A stretch of DNA of 15,544 nucleotides from the NCBI GenBank assembly GCA_026395475.1, contig JAPLYQ010000065.1, forward strand, positions 1-15,544. The letters are read 5' to 3'. Shown piece by piece: positions 1 to 6,860 of this stretch; position 1 is the first letter of the stretch; every line of letters begins with the position of its first letter. The notes under the pieces were generated by a model. That model searched no databases. It was not told the DNA's origin and saw only the letters and a program-made list of their open reading frames with translations. A program made the translations under genes and the position numbers. This stretch comes from Candidatus Roizmanbacteria bacterium (GTDB taxonomy: Bacteria; Patescibacteriota; Microgenomatia; UBA1406; GWC2-37-13).

Positions 1-230
1 AAGGCAGTTTGTAAAGTACGAGGAATTGGGGTCGGTGTTGGAGTAGGAATGATTACTGGTGGCTCTTGAACTATTTTTAATAACGATTCTTTTTTTTTGT
101 TAAGTGAAATAATGGTTGCTGTCCCTATGAGAACGGTGCAAATAGAAAGTACACAGAACAACATTAAAAAAACAGGGGCATTTTCTTGAACAAAATTGTA
201 AAGAGGAAACTTTTTAATGATTTTAATCAT
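1..230 (-). CDS. Partial membrane-anchored protein with Pro/Thr linker (N-terminal part only)
   Basis: This reading frame starts at ATG 230 on the minus strand and runs off the window edge, so only about 76 residues are visible. An in-frame TAG lies four codons upstream (TAG AAT GAA GAA TAC ATG), which fixes the start. The product opens with a short basic segment (MIKIIKKFPLYNF) and then has one hydrophobic helix at about residues 19-43. A charged stretch (KKKESLLKIVQEPP) follows, and then a Pro/Thr linker ending PTPTPTPIPRTLQTA. This layout fits a protein anchored in the membrane by its N-terminus with an extracytoplasmic domain beyond the linker, but that domain is outside the window and the function cannot be named. 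Such linkers are common in CPR surface proteins (general knowledge). No clear Shine-Dalgarno is present; only GAAGAA precedes the start. Confidence 0.7.
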   Translation of the reverse strand, partial: MIKIIKKFPLYNFVQENAPVFLMLFCVLSICTVLIGTATIISLNKKKESLLKIVQEPPVIIPTPTPTPIPRTLQTA

Positions 231-297
231 GTATTCTTCATTCTAGAATAAATACCGTTCATATTCCATTCTATTCCTATGTGTTACGGTCCTGTGC

Positions 298-807
298 CTA
301 TTCCGTCAATTTTCCATAGTTTTCCCACTTTATTGAGCGTAATCCAGCGGATATTTTTCCATTTTCATATCCATAATAGGGAATTGGGGCTGACTTTGAT
401 GCGGGATCCATTGTGAGTTCTAGAGTAGCTTTGTAAGTGTGTTTATCTCCCTTCCACTCTTCTGGCATTGAAGAGATAACTTCAATAACTTTTACTGATT
501 TGATTGCGTTCAGTTGCACTCCCCAGGCTTGTTTTGTGCTGTCATCTTGTGTAATTGAGTTATTCATCATCATCACTGCTTCACTTATTTTTCGTTCTTC
601 AATGAGATTAAAAAACGTGCGTATAACATCTGTTTCTTGCGGTAATAGTACTGTCTGTGATACTGTTGCAGATGGAGTAGTTTCTTGTTTTATGGTGGGT
701 TCAATTGATTTTATTATATTTGAATCATTCTGTTTCTGAGAATTTAAAACTGCTAGACCGAAAACACATAAAAGGATAAGTCCCCCAAGAATGAGTGGTT
801 TTTTCAT
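298..807 (-). CDS. Small N-terminally anchored or secreted protein of unknown function
   Basis: The 169-residue product begins MKK and has a hydrophobic helix at about residues 4-22 (LILGGLILLCVFGLAVL), followed by a polar Ser/Thr-rich linker. It is therefore exported or membrane-anchored. The Cys inside the hydrophobic segment is not in a convincing lipobox, since it is preceded by ILL rather than a small residue. The remaining 110 or so residues contain a segment around IRTFFNLIEERKISEA, then a beta-rich part ending in KWENYGKLTE. This is loosely like NTF2-type or DUF4878-type extracytoplasmic domains, but that resemblance is a guess from general shape. It lies 20 nt downstream of the metallophosphatase gene on the same strand and may be the last gene of that transcript. 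No Shine-Dalgarno is visible; a T-rich run precedes the ATG. Confidence 0.65.
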   Translation of the reverse strand: MKKPLILGGLILLCVFGLAVLNSQKQNDSNIIKSIEPTIKQETTPSATVSQTVLLPQETDVIRTFFNLIEERKISEAVMMMNNSITQDDSTKQAWGVQLNAIKSVKVIEVISSMPEEWKGDKHTYKATLELTMDPASKSAPIPYYGYENGKISAGLRSIKWENYGKLTE

Positions 808-827
808 AGTAAAAAAATAATTTTTAA

Positions 828-2306
828 CTAGACATATACCAATCTTCCTTCAATCTCAGCTGAAGTATTGTTGTTATTACGGAAATATTCCTCAAGTACT
901 TCTTGGACCGAGGTTGATATAACTTTTGTTTTATTTAAATCTAATAACTCCACTTGGGTAATGTTGAGATAGTTTGCGGCATTTGCAAAATGGAAATTTT
1001 GTAAGCTAATTGTATATTGACAATCATCAATTACTGGCTTCGCCCCAACGGTGAGTGATTTGAGTTTTTTATTTTTGTCAGAATAGATCGCTCTTACTTT
1101 TGAATTGACCTGATAACATTCCCCTTCTCCATCTCTATTCCCAATTCTCATTATGTGAGAAAAAATTTGTTTTAACTGTTTTCCTATAATTGTGTAACGA
1201 GTGAGTACGTCGTCATAGGGGAAACATGAAAAAAAATCTTTAAGGGTTACTGCGGGTCCTATTTGTTTTACACGAATCGAGCCACTTCCAACAAGTACAA
1301 TGTCGCTTTCAGCGCGTTCTTCAAAAGCATCAGCGACAAAATTGCCCAAACTCGTCTCAATCTCTCTCTGAGGATGAGTTAATTCTTTACTTAATTTGCA
1401 AATGAGGGTATTATATTTTTTATCTACCTCACTTTTATATGAATTAATATATTCCTCTAATTTTTTGTCAGGTTCGGCTATTGTCTCGTCAATTTGTACC
1501 AATTGCCATTTGTAATCAACAATGCTGTTTGTATCATCATCCACAACGATGTCAAAACGTCCAATTTGATTTGTCCCTACTCCTGCTTGTGCAATAAGTA
1601 TATTATTAACTTTTGCCGGTTTTTTTAAAATGCTATGTGAATGACCTCCAATAATCATGTCTACTCCCCATTCTGGTTTTAGTAGTTTTGCTAATTTGAG
1701 ATCTGATTCGTAACCGATATGTGTAAGTATTATTGTCAAATCAATATCATCATTTTTATATGCGTTACAAATCTTTCCAACTTCCTTACTTGCCTCAGAT
1801 AAGTTAACAAAACTCCCAATGAGTGAATCTTGTTTTAATGCGTCCATTACTTTTTCTGTAAGAACCCCTGTAAACAAAATATCAAAACCAGCTTTCTTGA
1901 GTATGAGATATGGTTGCATGAGCCTTTTATTATTTTTGCGAATATAGAGGTTTGCATTCACGATAGGAAAGTTGGCAATTTTTTCTAAAAATAATAAATG
2001 TGGTAGCCCATAATCAATCTCATGATTGCCAAGTGTAACTACGTCAGGTGCAAGCCAGTTCATTATTTCGATAGTGGAAAGTCCTTTCCATTCGGAATCT
2101 ATAAGAGACCCCTGCAACATGTCACCAGCAATAACATAGAGAGCATTCTCCTCTTCTTTTCGAACCTTGTTAATATATCCAGATAAAAGTGCAATACCAC
2201 CTATTAATTCTTTTCTCCCTGACTGCACCTCGGCCAAAAAATCTCCGTGCATATCATTTGAGTGTAGTATGGTAAATTTTTTAGTTTTCATATGATTTCT
2301 GGCCAT
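828..2306 (-). CDS. UshA-like 5'-nucleotidase / metallophosphatase (cytoplasmic form)
   Basis: This 492-residue protein has the two-domain layout of the 5'-nucleotidase/UDP-sugar hydrolase family, which releases phosphate from nucleotides using two metal ions. The N-terminal metallophosphatase domain shows the expected ligands: D18 and H20 in HSNDMHG, D62 in AGD, N94-H95 in GNHE, H196 in LTHIG, and H222/H224 in GGHSHS. The C-terminal domain starts near residue 300, with SLGNFVADAF at 319-328 and a SGSIRV segment where relatives have NGGGIR. Unlike periplasmic UshA it has no signal peptide, so it probably acts in the cytoplasm. ATG 2306 is chosen because AAAAAAGGAG lies 4 nt upstream, the clearest Shine-Dalgarno in the window. 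ATG 2291 forms an ATGA overlap with the upstream stop and is the alternative. The substrate is not predictable from sequence. Confidence 0.88.
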   Translation of the reverse strand: MARNHMKTKKFTILHSNDMHGDFLAEVQSGRKELIGGIALLSGYINKVRKEEENALYVIAGDMLQGSLIDSEWKGLSTIEIMNWLAPDVVTLGNHEIDYGLPHLLFLEKIANFPIVNANLYIRKNNKRLMQPYLILKKAGFDILFTGVLTEKVMDALKQDSLIGSFVNLSEASKEVGKICNAYKNDDIDLTIILTHIGYESDLKLAKLLKPEWGVDMIIGGHSHSILKKPAKVNNILIAQAGVGTNQIGRFDIVVDDDTNSIVDYKWQLVQIDETIAEPDKKLEEYINSYKSEVDKKYNTLICKLSKELTHPQREIETSLGNFVADAFEERAESDIVLVGSGSIRVKQIGPAVTLKDFFSCFPYDDVLTRYTIIGKQLKQIFSHIMRIGNRDGEGECYQVNSKVRAIYSDKNKKLKSLTVGAKPVIDDCQYTISLQNFHFANAANYLNITQVELLDLNKTKVISTSVQEVLEEYFRNNNNTSAEIEGRLVYV

Positions 2307-2971
2307 AGTGCTCCTTTTTTCTTTTCTAACTTATCCCCTACTTTTACTTTATTGTAAAAATCGACAGTTGCTGGGATACTGTGTATCTCTCCATTCTCAA
2401 GTTGAACCTTTAAAGATAAAAGTCTTTCTGTCCTTTTTGTGTCATCATCTTTTTTTTCAAATTTCATTTTATCAACAACTTCCCCTTTCCATGACTGATT
2501 CTTCCCTTTAATAAAGAGTTTTCCAACCAGAACAAAGAATCCAACAATACCAAGTTCAACTCTCCATACTGAACAAGTTCCCCTCCCACTAAACGTTTTC
2601 CCTCTCATCCCTTCACTTAGTTGTTCATGTGTTATATTTGCCTGGCAAAGTCCCTCACATTCACTGTTATCAGTACAAATTGTGCCGCGGTCTGCCGCCT
2701 TCATATTGCAGGTTTCAAAAGGATCTGGTCCAAGCTTTTTCCAGATGCCACCAATTTTTAAACATTCTTCTTTCGTTTTTGGTAAGCGCTCTTTTTTCCC
2801 ACAAGGATCATTAGGTTTTGAGTATGAAGGAACTCCTTGTTTTACCCAGTGATTATTTTTACAAATCCAAAAACCCTCATTCTTTCTGATAAGAAAAATG
2901 AAAATAAAACAGATAAGAGCTAATGTCGCCCCAAATAATAAGAAGATTTTTCGACTTAGATGAACATGCAT
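2288..2971 (-). CDS. Two-TM Cys-rich anchored protein with C-terminal beta domain
   Basis: The family function is unknown to me. The 227-residue product has a TM helix at about 8-28, an extracytoplasmic segment at about 30-137, a second TM at about 138-155 and a soluble tail at 160-227. The outer segment carries eight Cys (37, 57, 70, 88, 99, 105, 109, 133), an even number suited to disulfides, including CTDNSECEGLC. Its start, GFWICKNNHWVKQGVPSYSKP, resembles a short motif I associate with CPR cell-surface proteins (W-x-C-x-x-x-x-W-V-x-x-G-x-P). The tail (WKGEVVDKM to VGDKLEKKKGALWPEI) looks like a small beta-barrel of the DUF7489 kind, which is a tentative match. Its last 19 nt overlap the start of the nucleotidase gene, so the two are probably co-transcribed from the promoter at 2983-3011. 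Confidence 0.75.
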   Translation of the reverse strand: MHVHLSRKIFLLFGATLALICFIFIFLIRKNEGFWICKNNHWVKQGVPSYSKPNDPCGKKERLPKTKEECLKIGGIWKKLGPDPFETCNMKAADRGTICTDNSECEGLCQANITHEQLSEGMRGKTFSGRGTCSVWRVELGIVGFFVLVGKLFIKGKNQSWKGEVVDKMKFEKKDDDTKRTERLLSLKVQLENGEIHSIPATVDFYNKVKVGDKLEKKKGALWPEII

Positions 2972-2982
2972 CTCTGAATCTA

Positions 2983-3011
2983 AGTATAGTAATACAAATT
3001 AGATTTTTCAA
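2983..3011 (-). promoter_or_regulatory. Sigma-70-type promoter for the Cys-rich protein gene
   Basis: On the minus strand TTGAAA (3011-3006) and TATACT (2988-2983) are separated by 17 nt, a good match to the vegetative consensus. The predicted start site, about 7 nt past the -10 box, is near 2976. That leaves only about 5 nt before ATG 2971 and no room for a Shine-Dalgarno. The boxes are seen directly; their activity is inferred. Confidence 0.6.
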
Positions 3012-3033
3012 ATCAAGAGGAATAACTGAAACG

Positions 3034-3053
3034 CCCGAGCGATCAAGCTCGGG
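3034..3053. repeat. GC-rich hairpin (CCCGAGC / GCTCGGG)
   Basis: A perfect 7-bp inverted repeat (3034-3040 and 3047-3053) encloses a 6-nt loop. It stands out as a GC island in a very AT-rich intergenic stretch between two divergent genes. No T-run follows on either strand, so it is not a typical intrinsic terminator, and its position between divergent genes also argues against termination. It may be a copy of a small dispersed palindromic element. Apart from this hairpin and the neighbouring promoter, I see nothing in 2972-3162. Confidence 0.5.
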
Positions 3054-3162
3054 ACGCCAAATATATCACAACTATAACGCTCAAACCTGAAATAAAGCTT
3101 AAGTTGCTTTTTGCTTCCTATATCTAATACAATTGAAGTATTACTATTTCAAAGATATAAAT

Positions 3163-3963
3163 ATGAATCTTATTCCAAATAATAAACTTCTTGATTTGAC
3201 AGGTAAAACAGTTATCGTTACAGGTGGAACTGCGGGGATAGGATTTGGGATAACTTCTCGCCTTGCAGAAGCAGGAGCAAATGTTGTTGTAGCAAATAGA
3301 AATGTAGATGAAGCAACAAAAGCAATTGAGGAATTAACCCAAAAAGGTTTCAAAGTTAAAGCAGTAAAGGCAGATGTGTCACAAGAAAGTGAAGTGAAGA
3401 ATCTTATGGAAGAAACGGTAAAACTTTTTGGTAGCCTTGATATTTTAGTTAATAATGCCGGAGTATTTCCTTTTACTTTGCTGGCCGATTTGACAAGCGA
3501 ACAGTTTGATAAGGTGATCGGAATTAATCTGCGAGGAGTATTTCTTACCATGAAATATGCATCAGAAGTTATGATTAAACATGGTCATGGAGGAAAAATA
3601 ATTAATATAACCTCAATCGACGCTACACATCCATCGATGGCAGGTCTTGCAGCATATGATGCATCAAAACATGGAGTATGGGGATTTACAAAAAATGCAG
3701 CACTGGAACTTGCAAAACATAATATTTGGGTTAATGCTGTTGCTCCAGGAGGAATAATGACTCAAGGAGTAGCGGCAATGCAATCTGGTGGAAAGGTTAC
3801 TTCAATTGAGAGAAATCCAGAACCACCAAAAATGGAAGTTGCAATGGGAAGAATGGGAGTGCCTGATGATATTGGAAAAGTTGCCTTATTTTTAGCATCA
3901 GACATGTCCTCATATATGACAGGATCTCAAATCATAGTTGATGGTGGATATTTATTAAAATAA
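3163..3963 (+). CDS. Classical short-chain dehydrogenase/reductase (SDR)
   Basis: This is a 266-residue NAD(P)-dependent oxidoreductase of the classical SDR family. It has the dinucleotide-binding TGGTAGIG at 20-27, NNAG at 97-100, catalytic Ser151, and the Tyr165-x-x-x-Lys169 pair in YDASK. The C-terminal SQIIVDGGY is typical. Arg46 in ANRN, just after the second beta strand, suggests a preference for NADP(H), by family knowledge. The substrate cannot be read from sequence; relatives act on sugars, alcohols or 3-oxoacyl groups. ATG 3163 is preferred over TTG 3133, which would add ten residues that do not look like SDR sequence. It opens a tightly spaced plus-strand run; the DUF2177 gene begins 4 nt after its stop. 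No strong Shine-Dalgarno is present (AAAGAT only). Confidence 0.9.
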   Translation: MNLIPNNKLLDLTGKTVIVTGGTAGIGFGITSRLAEAGANVVVANRNVDEATKAIEELTQKGFKVKAVKADVSQESEVKNLMEETVKLFGSLDILVNNAGVFPFTLLADLTSEQFDKVIGINLRGVFLTMKYASEVMIKHGHGGKIINITSIDATHPSMAGLAAYDASKHGVWGFTKNAALELAKHNIWVNAVAPGGIMTQGVAAMQSGGKVTSIERNPEPPKMEVAMGRMGVPDDIGKVALFLASDMSSYMTGSQIIVDGGYLLK

Positions 3964-3967
3964 AAAA

Positions 3968-4366
3968 ATGTTTATAAAACTATATTTGATAACCTTGCCT
4001 ATTTTTTTTGGGATTGATATGGTCTGGCTTGGTCTTATATCTAAAAATTTTTACAGTAAACATCTCGGTTATTTAATGACTCCTCATGTTAATTGGATAG
4101 CAGCACTATTGTTCTATCTCTTATTTATTGGGGGCCTTGTATTGTTTGTTATTTCTCCCGCATTAGAAAAAAACAACTGGATGAGTGCACTTTTCATGGG
4201 AATGGCGTTCGGTCTTATGACGTATGCTACGTATGACCTTACAAATTTAGCAACAATCAAAAACTGGCCACTTATAGTAACAATTGTTGATCTCATCTGG
4301 GGAATGACCCTTTCAGCGGGCGTGTCAGTAGCGAGTTACTTTTTAGCAAAAAAGCTAGGTCTATGA
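3968..4366 (+). CDS. DUF2177 family membrane protein
   Basis: The 132-residue product is almost wholly hydrophobic, with about four TM helices (near 4-24, 43-63, 72-94 and 104-126). Features I recognise from DUF2177 are FFGIDMVWLGLISKNFY near the start and MTYATYDLTNLATIKNWP in the third helix and following loop. The biochemical role of the family is not established. It often lies next to DUF1295 genes and lipid-modifying enzymes in other bacteria, and here too the DUF1295 gene follows directly, with its ATG overlapping this stop (ATGA at 4363-4366). That implies translational coupling and a shared, probably lipid-related, membrane function; the function is inference. Confidence 0.85.
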   Translation: MFIKLYLITLPIFFGIDMVWLGLISKNFYSKHLGYLMTPHVNWIAALLFYLLFIGGLVLFVISPALEKNNWMSALFMGMAFGLMTYATYDLTNLATIKNWPLIVTIVDLIWGMTLSAGVSVASYFLAKKLGL

Positions 4367-5124
4367 ACTTTTATTTGCTTATTGCGTTGCTACTTTTTGG
4401 GTATATGACTGTATGGTATGTTGTAGGTCTTATTCTGAAACGCAATGACGTTGCAGATATTGCGTGGGGATTGGGCTTTGTAATATTCTGCTGGATTTCG
4501 CTTTTTATATCGGAGATTACTGTTCGAGGTATTCTTGTGAGTGCACTTGTTACTGTGTGGGGGGTTCGTCTCGCATCTCATATCTATTTGCGTAATAGAA
4601 ATAAGCCAGAAGACTACCGCTACCAAACTTGGCGAAATGAGTGGAAGAATTTTTATCTGAGAAGTTATCTTCAAATTTATTTATTGCAGGGATTATTTTT
4701 GTATTTTATTGCACTCCCTTTTTTATTTATTAATAAATCGGCTGTATCAGGTATTACTATTTTAGACATCGTGGGAATACTCATTTGGTTTATTGGTTTC
4801 TATTTTGAAAGTGTGGGAGATAGTCAGCTTAAACAGTTTGTTTCTAACCCTGAGAATAAAGGAAAGATTATGGATCAGGGCTTATGGAGGTATTCTCGCC
4901 ACCCTAACTATTTTGGTGAGGTGACTCAATGGTGGGGAATATTTATTATCGCTCTTTCAGTACCGTTTGGATATCTAACGGTAATCGGCCCACTTACGAT
5001 TACAATACTTATATTGTTTATATCTGGCATTCCTCTTTTGGAAAAAAAACGAGAGGGACGAGTAGATTGGGAAAAATATAAAAAACAAACAAGTATTTTT
5101 TTCCCACTTCCTCCGAAAAAATAA
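4363..5124 (+). CDS. DUF1295 family steroid-reductase-like membrane protein
   Basis: This 253-residue polytopic protein belongs to DUF1295, related to 3-oxo-5-alpha-steroid 4-dehydrogenases and isoprenylcysteine methyltransferases. Visible family marks are VADIAWGLGF near 30-39, WGVRLASHIYLRNR near 66-79, and the strongly conserved YSRHPNYFGEVTQWWG at 177-192, which in relatives forms the nucleotide cofactor-binding end of the fold. About six to seven TM helices are expected. It probably reduces or modifies a lipid or isoprenoid substrate using NAD(P)H, but the substrate is not known. Its start overlaps the DUF2177 stop by 4 nt, and the next gene begins 4 nt after its own stop, so it is inside a tight operon. 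An NADP-type SDR at the head of the run fits redox chemistry on a membrane lipid (inference). Confidence 0.88.
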   Translation: MNFYLLIALLLFGYMTVWYVVGLILKRNDVADIAWGLGFVIFCWISLFISEITVRGILVSALVTVWGVRLASHIYLRNRNKPEDYRYQTWRNEWKNFYLRSYLQIYLLQGLFLYFIALPFLFINKSAVSGITILDIVGILIWFIGFYFESVGDSQLKQFVSNPENKGKIMDQGLWRYSRHPNYFGEVTQWWGIFIIALSVPFGYLTVIGPLTITILILFISGIPLLEKKREGRVDWEKYKKQTSIFFPLPPKK

Positions 5125-5128
5125 TGCT

Positions 5129-5635
5129 ATGAATGAAACAAAAATAGTTGTTAATGACAAAATGCAAAAGGGATATGAATATTGCCTCACTGAGCCAGAG
5201 GGAAAAAACTTCGATCCCGACTTTCAACCAGAGCTTACTCCAAAAGAAATGCTTGAACTAGGAATATTTGGTGGAGTATATATGAGGGATTCTATAGATG
5301 AGTTTCCAAAGGAATGGTTTACACATGCAAAATTTGCACAAAATACCCATGAGCCAACATTAAACTATTTTAAAGTTGACGCCAGTCAACCTCTTTCTGT
5401 TTGGAAAGATAAAAATTGGATACACCCCAACGATCCCCGTGGATGGTTTCAATGGTATTGTCGGTATTACAGAGGAAGAAGACAAATCGATGATGAACGA
5501 CAAATAAAAAGATGGAGAGCAATGAAACGTCACATATCTCAAATACAAAAAAATTGCTCGCCAGGAGATTTAACTTGTCGACCACGACAAAGACAAGCCC
5601 TACTTCATTGGTCTTATGATAGTCGGAAAATATAG
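5129..5635 (+). CDS. Conserved protein of unknown function, rich in Trp/Tyr/Arg
   Basis: I recognise the sequence as a widespread, uncharacterised conserved protein, but know of no assigned function. The 168 residues are soluble, with no TM segment. Blocks that look strongly constrained are GYEYCLTEPEGKNFDPDF (15-32), ELTPKEMLELGIFGG (35-49), DEFPKEWF (57-64), VDASQPLSVW (83-92), IHPNDPRGWFQWYCRYYRGRR (98-118) and CRPRQRQALLHWSYDSRKI (150-168). There are four Cys (19, 111, 143, 150). The Arg-rich, aromatic second half could bind nucleic acid or a phosphorylated ligand, but this is speculation. It starts 4 nt after the DUF1295 stop, so it is probably co-transcribed. It ends 1 nt from the convergent hisE stop, with no terminator visible between them. 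Confidence 0.8.
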   Translation: MNETKIVVNDKMQKGYEYCLTEPEGKNFDPDFQPELTPKEMLELGIFGGVYMRDSIDEFPKEWFTHAKFAQNTHEPTLNYFKVDASQPLSVWKDKNWIHPNDPRGWFQWYCRYYRGRRQIDDERQIKRWRAMKRHISQIQKNCSPGDLTCRPRQRQALLHWSYDSRKI

Positions 5636-5636
5636 T

Positions 5637-5915
5637 CTAACTGAGATTTCTTATTCTCAACTCCTCGTAAATCTCATCTAAAGTAATCCCTTTCTTTTCT
5701 AAAAGAATTAATAAGTGAAATAGTAAATCCGCTGATTCAGAAATTAGTTTAATATTGTTTGAATTTTTTGCAGCGATAACAACCTCAATAGCTTCTTCTC
5801 CAACTTTTTGGATAATACGGTCATCCCCTTGATTAATAAGGTTGGTAACATACGATCCTTCTGGTTTTATTTCTCTCCTATTTTTTATAATTTCATACAG
5901 TTCTTCAAGTTTCAT
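5637..5915 (-). CDS. hisE: Phosphoribosyl-ATP pyrophosphohydrolase
   Basis: HisE carries out the second step of histidine synthesis, hydrolysing phosphoribosyl-ATP to phosphoribosyl-AMP and pyrophosphate in the cytoplasm. The 92 residues match stand-alone HisE in length. They show the MazG-like all-alpha signature KVGEEAIEVVIAAK (37-50) with metal-binding Glu40, Glu41 and Glu44, and the second motif SADLLFHLLILLE (61-73) with Asp63. It is the last gene of the his operon, 11 nt after the truncated hisI stop, and is not fused to it, although HisI-HisE fusions are common in other bacteria. It meets the plus-strand gene tail to tail. It appears intact and functional. Confidence 0.95.
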   Translation of the reverse strand: MKLEELYEIIKNRREIKPEGSYVTNLINQGDDRIIQKVGEEAIEVVIAAKNSNNIKLISESADLLFHLLILLEKKGITLDEIYEELRIRNLS

Positions 5916-5926
5916 AGTTTTTATTT

Positions 5927-6100
5927 TTAAAGAATATTACGACTTCTGCTCCAAAAATATACATCCCCTGTCTTTATAGTTTTTTGAAGTGATACTTTAT
6001 TCATAAATCCAAGCATATACACTTCATTTGTCTTACTATCTTGGATAATGGTCGGTATTAAACCATTCATTTTTTTAAAATCAATATTTGTTGTATTCAT
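5927..6100 (-). pseudogene. hisI: Truncated phosphoribosyl-AMP cyclohydrolase (N-terminal 57 codons)
   Basis: A 57-codon frame between hisF and hisE reads MNTTNIDFKKMNGLIPTIIQ and continues to a clear HisI core: GLIPTIIQD (13-21), VYMLGFMNK (27-35), TGDVYFWSRSRN (44-55). It then hits TAA right where family members continue with a W-x-K-G-E-T-S-G-N segment. The missing half carries the DCDxD magnesium site and the three zinc-binding Cys, so this product cannot perform the cyclohydrolase step. Only 11 nt separate the stop from hisE, so the tail is deleted rather than frameshifted. The start is 4 nt after the hisF stop, as expected for an operon member. It is a decaying gene, a deletion in this assembly, or a fragment whose activity is supplied elsewhere. 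Confidence 0.88.
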
Positions 6101-6104
6101 ACTA

Positions 6105-6860
6105 TTATTTTCTAACTTCTATATTATTGTCTACTAAATATTTTTTTAATTCGTTTATTGTTAATTCTCCAAAGTGGAACAATGATGCGGCTAGTGCTGC
6201 ATCCGCTTTTCCATTTTGGAATACTTCTTTAAAGTCACTTATATTTCCTGCTCCACCAGACGCAATAATGGGGATAGATACACTTTCTGAAACTTGTTTA
6301 GTTAATTCAATATCAAACCCTTCTCTTGTTCCATCCCTATCCATGCTGGTAAGTAAAATCTCTCCAGCACCCAATTTGGCCACTTGCTCTACCCAGTCAA
6401 AAACATCTATACCTGTCGATGTTCTACCTCCATTAATATAAACCTCCCATTTATTTTTAATTTTTTTTGCATCAATTGCGACAACAATACATTGACTCCC
6501 AAACACCTTAGCTCCATCTTCAACAAGCTGGGGGTTGTTTATTGCTGCTGTATTTATAGCAACTTTATCCGCTCCGGTAAGAAGAATGTCTCTCATATCT
6601 CCAACCGATCGAATACCGCCTCCTACTGTAAAAGGAATAAATAGCTCTGTTGCTACTTTTTTGACAATCTCAATCATTGTTTTTCTATTACCACATGAGG
6701 CAGTGATGTCTAGAAATACCAATTCATCTGCGCCTTGTTGATAGTAAAACCTTGCAAGCTCAACAGGATCACCAGCATCCTTAAGCCGTACAAAATTAAC
6801 TCCTTTTACCACTCGTCCTTTATCCACATCTAAGCATGGAATAATACGTTTAGTTAGCAT
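6105..6860 (-). CDS. hisF: Imidazole glycerol phosphate synthase, cyclase subunit
   Basis: HisF is the (beta/alpha)8-barrel half of IGP synthase. It takes ammonia from HisH and converts PRFAR to imidazole glycerol phosphate plus AICAR. The 251 residues match the family length. Catalytic Asp11 (IIPCLDVDKGRVVKG) and Asp130 (VVAIDAKK) are present. Phosphate-binding loops are visible as FTVGGGIRS (77-85) and, near the C-terminus, IIASGGAGN with AALAASLFH. DITASCGNRKT contributes to the barrel face. The gene overlaps hisA by 11 nt at its start and stops 4 nt before hisI', placing the two barrel enzymes and hisH in one translationally coupled block. Confidence 0.97.
   Translation of the reverse strand: MLTKRIIPCLDVDKGRVVKGVNFVRLKDAGDPVELARFYYQQGADELVFLDITASCGNRKTMIEIVKKVATELFIPFTVGGGIRSVGDMRDILLTGADKVAINTAAINNPQLVEDGAKVFGSQCIVVAIDAKKIKNKWEVYINGGRTSTGIDVFDWVEQVAKLGAGEILLTSMDRDGTREGFDIELTKQVSESVSIPIIASGGAGNISDFKEVFQNGKADAALAASLFHFGELTINELKKYLVDNNIEVRK

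Noticed and set aside
437..739. 100-codon open frame on the plus strand
   Set aside because: It lies antisense to the anchored-protein gene at 298-807, has no recognisable domain, promoter or ribosome site, and reads as composition-driven sequence.
3133..3162. TTG start for the SDR gene
   Set aside because: ATG 3163 gives the normal SDR length, and the extra ten residues (rich in Tyr and Phe) are not typical of the family.
3144..3551. 135-codon open frame antisense to the SDR gene
   Set aside because: The plus-strand SDR has all catalytic motifs in this stretch; the antisense frame is a by-product of its codon pattern.
5915..6100. hisI intact but split by a frameshift
   Set aside because: Only 11 nt separate the remnant stop from the hisE start, so there is no room for the missing half in any frame.
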